The position numbers and the translations under genes were made by a program. The notes under the pieces were generated by a model. The model searched no databases. It saw only the letters and a program-made list of their open reading frames with translations, and was not told the origin of the DNA. Positions 60,402 through 64,000 of a DNA stretch of 64,000 bases are shown here, in pieces (position 1 is the stretch's first letter; each line of letters begins with the position of its first letter). Origin of the DNA: Paraburkholderia piptadeniae (lineage in GTDB: Bacteria > Pseudomonadota > Gammaproteobacteria > Burkholderiales > Burkholderiaceae); NCBI RefSeq assembly GCF_900007165.1, contig NZ_CYGY02000081.1, forward strand, positions 1 through 64,000, in the 5' to 3' direction.

Positions 60402-61724
60402 TTACTCCGCCTGCGGCGCTTCGAGCGATGCGTTGAACCGGGGCTCGACGGGTGCATCGTTGGCCAATGCGCCGCTGCTCGAACGGATGCCGCGATCCGG
60501 GCTCACCCAGCGCGCGCGCTTTCTGCGACGCTGGATGACCACGCCGGGCAACGCGATGACGGAAGCGATCATGCTGATGGCCCAGAACGCAGCGGGATAC
60601 CAGACGGTGTCGATGAAATAGCGCATCAGGTTCTTGTCATAGCGACGGTCGATCAGGCAGCCGATCAGGATCTGCGCGCAGCAGGTCGCGAAGAGCAGCA
60701 CGCCCGTGCCGCGCGGCACGAAGCCGAAGCGCCAGCTTTCGGGCAGCGTGAACATCGCGGTGGCCGCCATCATCACGAGCGTGAAGAGCATGCAATACGC
60801 CCACACGATGCTGACCGCGTACTCGACGAAGATCGGCCACATCATCATGTTGCGGCGTGACAGCACGGCGCCCGCATACTTGAAGAGCACCTGGATGCCA
60901 CCCTTGGCCCAGCGCAGACGCTGCTTGTAGAGGCCGCGGAACGTCTCCGGCATCAGTATCCAGCTAAGAGCGCGCGATTCGAAATGCACGGCCCAGCCCT
61001 GCACCTGAAGCTTCCAGCTGATGTCGATGTCTTCCGTCAGCATGTCGGAGCTCCAGTAGCCGACTTCCTGCAGCGCGCGCGTCCTGAACATCGACACCAC
61101 GCCCGACACCGTCAGCAGACGCCCATACATGTGCTGCGTGCGCTTGATGAGACCTACGATCGACGAAAACTCGCCCACCTGCATGCGCCCGAGCAGCGAC
61201 GAGCGCGTGCGGATGCGCGGATTGCCCGTCACCGCGCCCACCGATGCGTCGTCGAGGAAATGCCGTAGCATCCAGCCGATTGCTTCCTTGTCGAGCAGCG
61301 AATCGCCGTCGATACACATCAGGTACTCGGCGTCCGACAGCATCGCGGCCGTCGTGAGTCCGATCGCCTTGCCCTCGTTCTGATGCTGATGCACGACGAC
61401 GAGCTTCGGATAGACGCTCACCAGCTGGTTCAGGATCGTGCCCGTTTCGTCGCGGCTGCCGTCATTGATCGCGATGATGTTGTAGTTCGGATAGTTCAGC
61501 TCGTCGAGGCACGCGATCACTTCGCGCACGTTGTCCGCTTCGTTGTAGCAAGGCACGACGACCGACACCTTCGGATACGACATCAGCTGCGGCGCCGACT
61601 TGCGCCCCGCGTCCCTGCGCTCGATGAGCACGTAGTGAAGCAGGCCGCCCACCATCCACAGATAGGCCATCAACAACGGGTAGTAAAAGACGAAGTTCGA
61701 GATGATGCTCATGACGTTTTTCAT
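60402..61724 (-). CDS. pgaC: PgaC, poly-beta-1,6-N-acetylglucosamine synthase
   Basis: A 440-residue GT2 synthase in the inner membrane. Motifs are VVPCYNEADN, NDGS (Asp88), IDGDS (139-142), MLTEDIDISWK and QRLRWAKGG (the Q-x-x-R-W acceptor motif), with membrane segments at the N terminus and three or four at the C terminus. It polymerises UDP-GlcNAc into PNAG for biofilm matrix. Confidence 0.93.
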   Translation of the reverse strand: MKNVMSIISNFVFYYPLLMAYLWMVGGLLHYVLIERRDAGRKSAPQLMSYPKVSVVVPCYNEADNVREVIACLDELNYPNYNIIAINDGSRDETGTILNQLVSVYPKLVVVHQHQNEGKAIGLTTAAMLSDAEYLMCIDGDSLLDKEAIGWMLRHFLDDASVGAVTGNPRIRTRSSLLGRMQVGEFSSIVGLIKRTQHMYGRLLTVSGVVSMFRTRALQEVGYWSSDMLTEDIDISWKLQVQGWAVHFESRALSWILMPETFRGLYKQRLRWAKGGIQVLFKYAGAVLSRRNMMMWPIFVEYAVSIVWAYCMLFTLVMMAATAMFTLPESWRFGFVPRGTGVLLFATCCAQILIGCLIDRRYDKNLMRYFIDTVWYPAAFWAISMIASVIALPGVVIQRRRKRARWVSPDRGIRSSSGALANDAPVEPRFNASLEAPQAE

Positions 61725-61793
61725 TCTGGTCCCCTGGTCTGGGCTGGCATCGCACGGGCTTCGTTCTTCGTGTTCGAAACCCTCGCGCGATGC

Positions 61794-63821
61794 TCAGCCC
61801 AACATCCCCTGATTCGTTCGCAGCGTGCTTTGCACCGACATCACATCGCGCAGCACGGTCGTGTCCGGCCGGTTCTTCAGGAAGTCGTCCGGCCCATAGC
61901 CCAGGTGCACGACGCCCGCGGCGTTGAGCCGCTTCATCTGCGCGCGCAGGACGGCGGCTTCGACGGGCTGCTGCGTCTGCGCGTCGACGGCGGGCAACTC
62001 GAACACGGTCTTCGCCGCCGCGCCCGGCTGTTTCATTACGGTCTGCTGAAGGCGATCGAGCCATGCGTCGCTCACGCGCCCGTTTGCGGCCCGTGGCGCC
62101 GCCGTCAGCGCGACGAAGTCGTAGTTCGCGAGCGCTGCGGCGACGGAGAGCGAGAAGTTGCGCTCGGCGTTCGGATCGAGCGCGGCCTCCGCTGACACCG
62201 TGCGTGCCGTCAGCACATTGCCGCCGCCCTGATAGGCGCGCACGCGCTCGGCGAGCTGGTTCGTGAAGGCGGTCAGATACGCTGTCTTGTTCTTCGCCCA
62301 GCGCTGCATCAGTTCATCGGAAGCGTGAATCTGCACGATGTCGCCGGGCATGCCCCACGAGCGATAGACAGCCATCGCGGCCGCGCTCGTGTCCTCGTAC
62401 GCGTTCAACGTCGCGTCCGCGCCGAACACGAGGCCGTTGAAGCTCGAGTAGCGCGTGAGGTCGTCGTACAGCTCCTGGATGGTCTGACGCGCGAGTGGAT
62501 CGAATGGGCTCAGGCGCTGCGCATCGCCCGGGCTGTTCGCCGCGACTTCGACGAGTTGCCCGGCTGCTGCATGGCCCTTCGGCAGATCGAATGCGAGCAG
62601 CGGCATGTGCGCATACACCTGCACGCCCGCGCGCGTGATCAGCTGCCACGCGACGCGGTTGAACAGATCGGCGCGCATCGGCATATGACGGTTCGGGTAG
62701 TACATCGCGCGCGCGACGCCCGTATTGTCCGGGTCCCAATACGCCTTCAGGTACACCGACTTCGGTTCGAGATCCTTGATGCGATCGAGCAGTCGGCCGA
62801 GCTTCTCTTCGCTCCTGTTCGGGTCGATGTCGTACATCTCGTCGAGCGACACATTGACGACGCGCTCCACCGGATTGTGCTCACCGCGATACGCACGCGA
62901 CGAACGCATCTGCGCGATCAGCGTGCCCACGTCCCAATCGTATGAAACGAGCAGACGGCGAATCTGCGTGAGCGGGACGTCGGGCGTGTTCGGACCGTCG
63001 TCGAGCGTGAAATGCACGGACATGCCGAGCGCCTGCGATGCCTTGATGAGCGCCGCGTTATACATGCCATACGGCCACACGGCCGAGCGCACCGTCACGC
63101 CCGTGCGGTCCTGGATCAGGTCGACGCTCTTCTTCAGATCGTCGTGCACGCGCGCCTGGTACTCTTCATCCGTTTCGTAGCGTTGCAGTTGCGGCAGATA
63201 CAGATGCGCGCTCGCGGCAGGCAACTCGTTGCCTTGCGGATTAGCAAGCGCGCCGTGATGCATGTCGTGCGTGTGCGACGCCACTTCGACGAGACCCGAT
63301 TGCGACATCTCGCGCAGATCGTCCCAGCTCATGAAGTAGCCCGGCGGCATCACCGACTTGTGGCTGATGCGCACGGGGTCGCCCGCAGGCGTATCGGTCC
63401 AGCGCGTGACGACGCCGATCAGCGCCGGATAGCCGTATTGCTGCAGCAGCGGGAACGCGTGCGTGAACTGGCTCTTGTACGCGTCGTCGAAGGTCAGCAG
63501 CACGGCGCGCGGCGGCAGGCGCGGTCCGCCGTTGCGCGACGCGACGATCTGATCGACGCTCACGGGCCGAAAGTCCTTCGCCTTCAGCCACGCGAAGATC
63601 GTGTTGAGCGTGCCCGTGCTGATCGCGCACGTATCGGCGACCGTCGTGACATCCGCGTGCAGGTCGTCGCGGATGTCGTGAATCGCGAGCACGCGAAACG
63701 TGAGGCCATCGTCGGCATCCTGCGGCGGCAGCCTGTCGAGCGCGAGGCGTGCCTGTGCTGCGGGCACCGCGGCGAGACCCGCGGCGAAAGCGAGAAAACG
63801 TCTGCGATTGAGCTTGTCCAT
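61794..63821 (-). CDS. pgaB: PgaB, poly-N-acetylglucosamine deacetylase
   Basis: A 675-residue two-domain enzyme. The NodB-type deacetylase domain (about 40-310) has LTFDDAYKS (metal Asp at 112-113) and SHTHDMHHG (183-189); the C-terminal half (about 330-670) is the glycosyl-hydrolase-like PNAG-binding domain. The N terminus NRRRFLAFAAGLAAVPAAQA looks like a twin-arginine or Sec signal with no lipobox Cys, unlike the E. coli lipoprotein. It lies six bases after pgaA. Confidence 0.92.
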   Translation of the reverse strand: MDKLNRRRFLAFAAGLAAVPAAQARLALDRLPPQDADDGLTFRVLAIHDIRDDLHADVTTVADTCAISTGTLNTIFAWLKAKDFRPVSVDQIVASRNGGPRLPPRAVLLTFDDAYKSQFTHAFPLLQQYGYPALIGVVTRWTDTPAGDPVRISHKSVMPPGYFMSWDDLREMSQSGLVEVASHTHDMHHGALANPQGNELPAASAHLYLPQLQRYETDEEYQARVHDDLKKSVDLIQDRTGVTVRSAVWPYGMYNAALIKASQALGMSVHFTLDDGPNTPDVPLTQIRRLLVSYDWDVGTLIAQMRSSRAYRGEHNPVERVVNVSLDEMYDIDPNRSEEKLGRLLDRIKDLEPKSVYLKAYWDPDNTGVARAMYYPNRHMPMRADLFNRVAWQLITRAGVQVYAHMPLLAFDLPKGHAAAGQLVEVAANSPGDAQRLSPFDPLARQTIQELYDDLTRYSSFNGLVFGADATLNAYEDTSAAAMAVYRSWGMPGDIVQIHASDELMQRWAKNKTAYLTAFTNQLAERVRAYQGGGNVLTARTVSAEAALDPNAERNFSLSVAAALANYDFVALTAAPRAANGRVSDAWLDRLQQTVMKQPGAAAKTVFELPAVDAQTQQPVEAAVLRAQMKRLNAAGVVHLGYGPDDFLKNRPDTTVLRDVMSVQSTLRTNQGMLG

Positions 63822-63827
63822 GGTCGC

Positions 63828-64000
63828 CTACAGAGGAATGTTCAGGTTCAGATAGATGAGCTTGCTGGTCTCACGCGTGCGGTCCATGCGCTGGCTGGCG
63901 ACACCGATGCCATACGCGAGCGACGCGTGCGCGCTGAACTGCCACTGCTGTTCGAGACGCACTTCCCACAGCATGCTGTTGCCGATATCCGTTTGCCGGT
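63828..64000 (-). CDS. pgaA: PgaA C-terminal end (partial), outer-membrane PNAG porin
   Basis: The last 57 residues of a frame entering from beyond the window edge and ending in TAG at 63828. The end has alternating beta-strand character (FSAHASLAYGIGVASQRMD, then SKLIYLNLNIPL), as in the last strands of the PgaA barrel. Position before pgaB confirms it. Confidence 0.85.
   Translation of the reverse strand, partial: RQTDIGNSMLWEVRLEQQWQFSAHASLAYGIGVASQRMDRTRETSKLIYLNLNIPL

Overview
The window is high-GC DNA dense with divergent LysR genes, and its gene set (hopanoid hpnIJKL, pga polysaccharide operon, AmpC/AmpR pair, ProQ-like protein) points to a Burkholderiaceae chromosome, most likely Paraburkholderia or Caballeronia. 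That assignment is inference. No tRNA, rRNA, CRISPR array, transposase or integrase was seen.

Layout. 0.3-1.6 kb: proQ-like RNA chaperone and a hexapeptide acetyltransferase. 2.3-9.2 kb: a catabolic-looking run linked to the deazaflavin cofactor F420 (luciferase-like oxidoreductase, F420:NADP reductase, cofC, nitronate monooxygenase, acyl-CoA dehydrogenase, acyl-CoA ligase). 9.6-13.8 kb: polar amino-acid ABC importer with a C45 autoproteolytic hydrolase and an RpiR regulator, preceded by three evenly spaced palindromes. 14.1-19.0 kb: LysR, M20 metallopeptidase, MHS-type transporter, serine hydrolase. 19.1-24.6 kb: polyphosphate kinase 2, a YdcH protein, class C beta-lactamase with divergent ampR-like regulator, DHA2 exporter.

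24.9-32.5 kb is an accessory region: a low-GC patch with a broken type VI hcp gene plus two small genes (a possible effector and a DUF1493 protein), then a three-gene TerB / ATPase / helicase operon matching the Shango anti-phage system.

32.8-40.9 kb is the most unusual part. A 48-residue glutamine-rich peptide gene, too small for routine ORF calling, is followed by a strong hairpin and then three related haem-oxygenase-like metal enzymes (HDO fold), a class III aminotransferase and a RarD/EamA permease, all tightly coupled on the minus strand. A divergent MocR regulator has several copies of one half-site in its promoter. This looks like an undescribed peptide- or amino-acid-derived natural-product cluster. 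A structured RNA with an intrinsic terminator lies opposite the 3' end of the permease gene.

41-64 kb: carbonic anhydrase, a Fur-family repressor with two tandem terminators, hopanoid side-chain genes hpnIJKL, cytochrome b561 divergent from a two-component system, a SET-domain protein, a nitrilase-fold protein lacking its catalytic cysteine, a second two-component system, and the poly-N-acetylglucosamine operon pgaABCD (pgaA cut by the window edge) followed by glmS and a secreted protein of unknown role.
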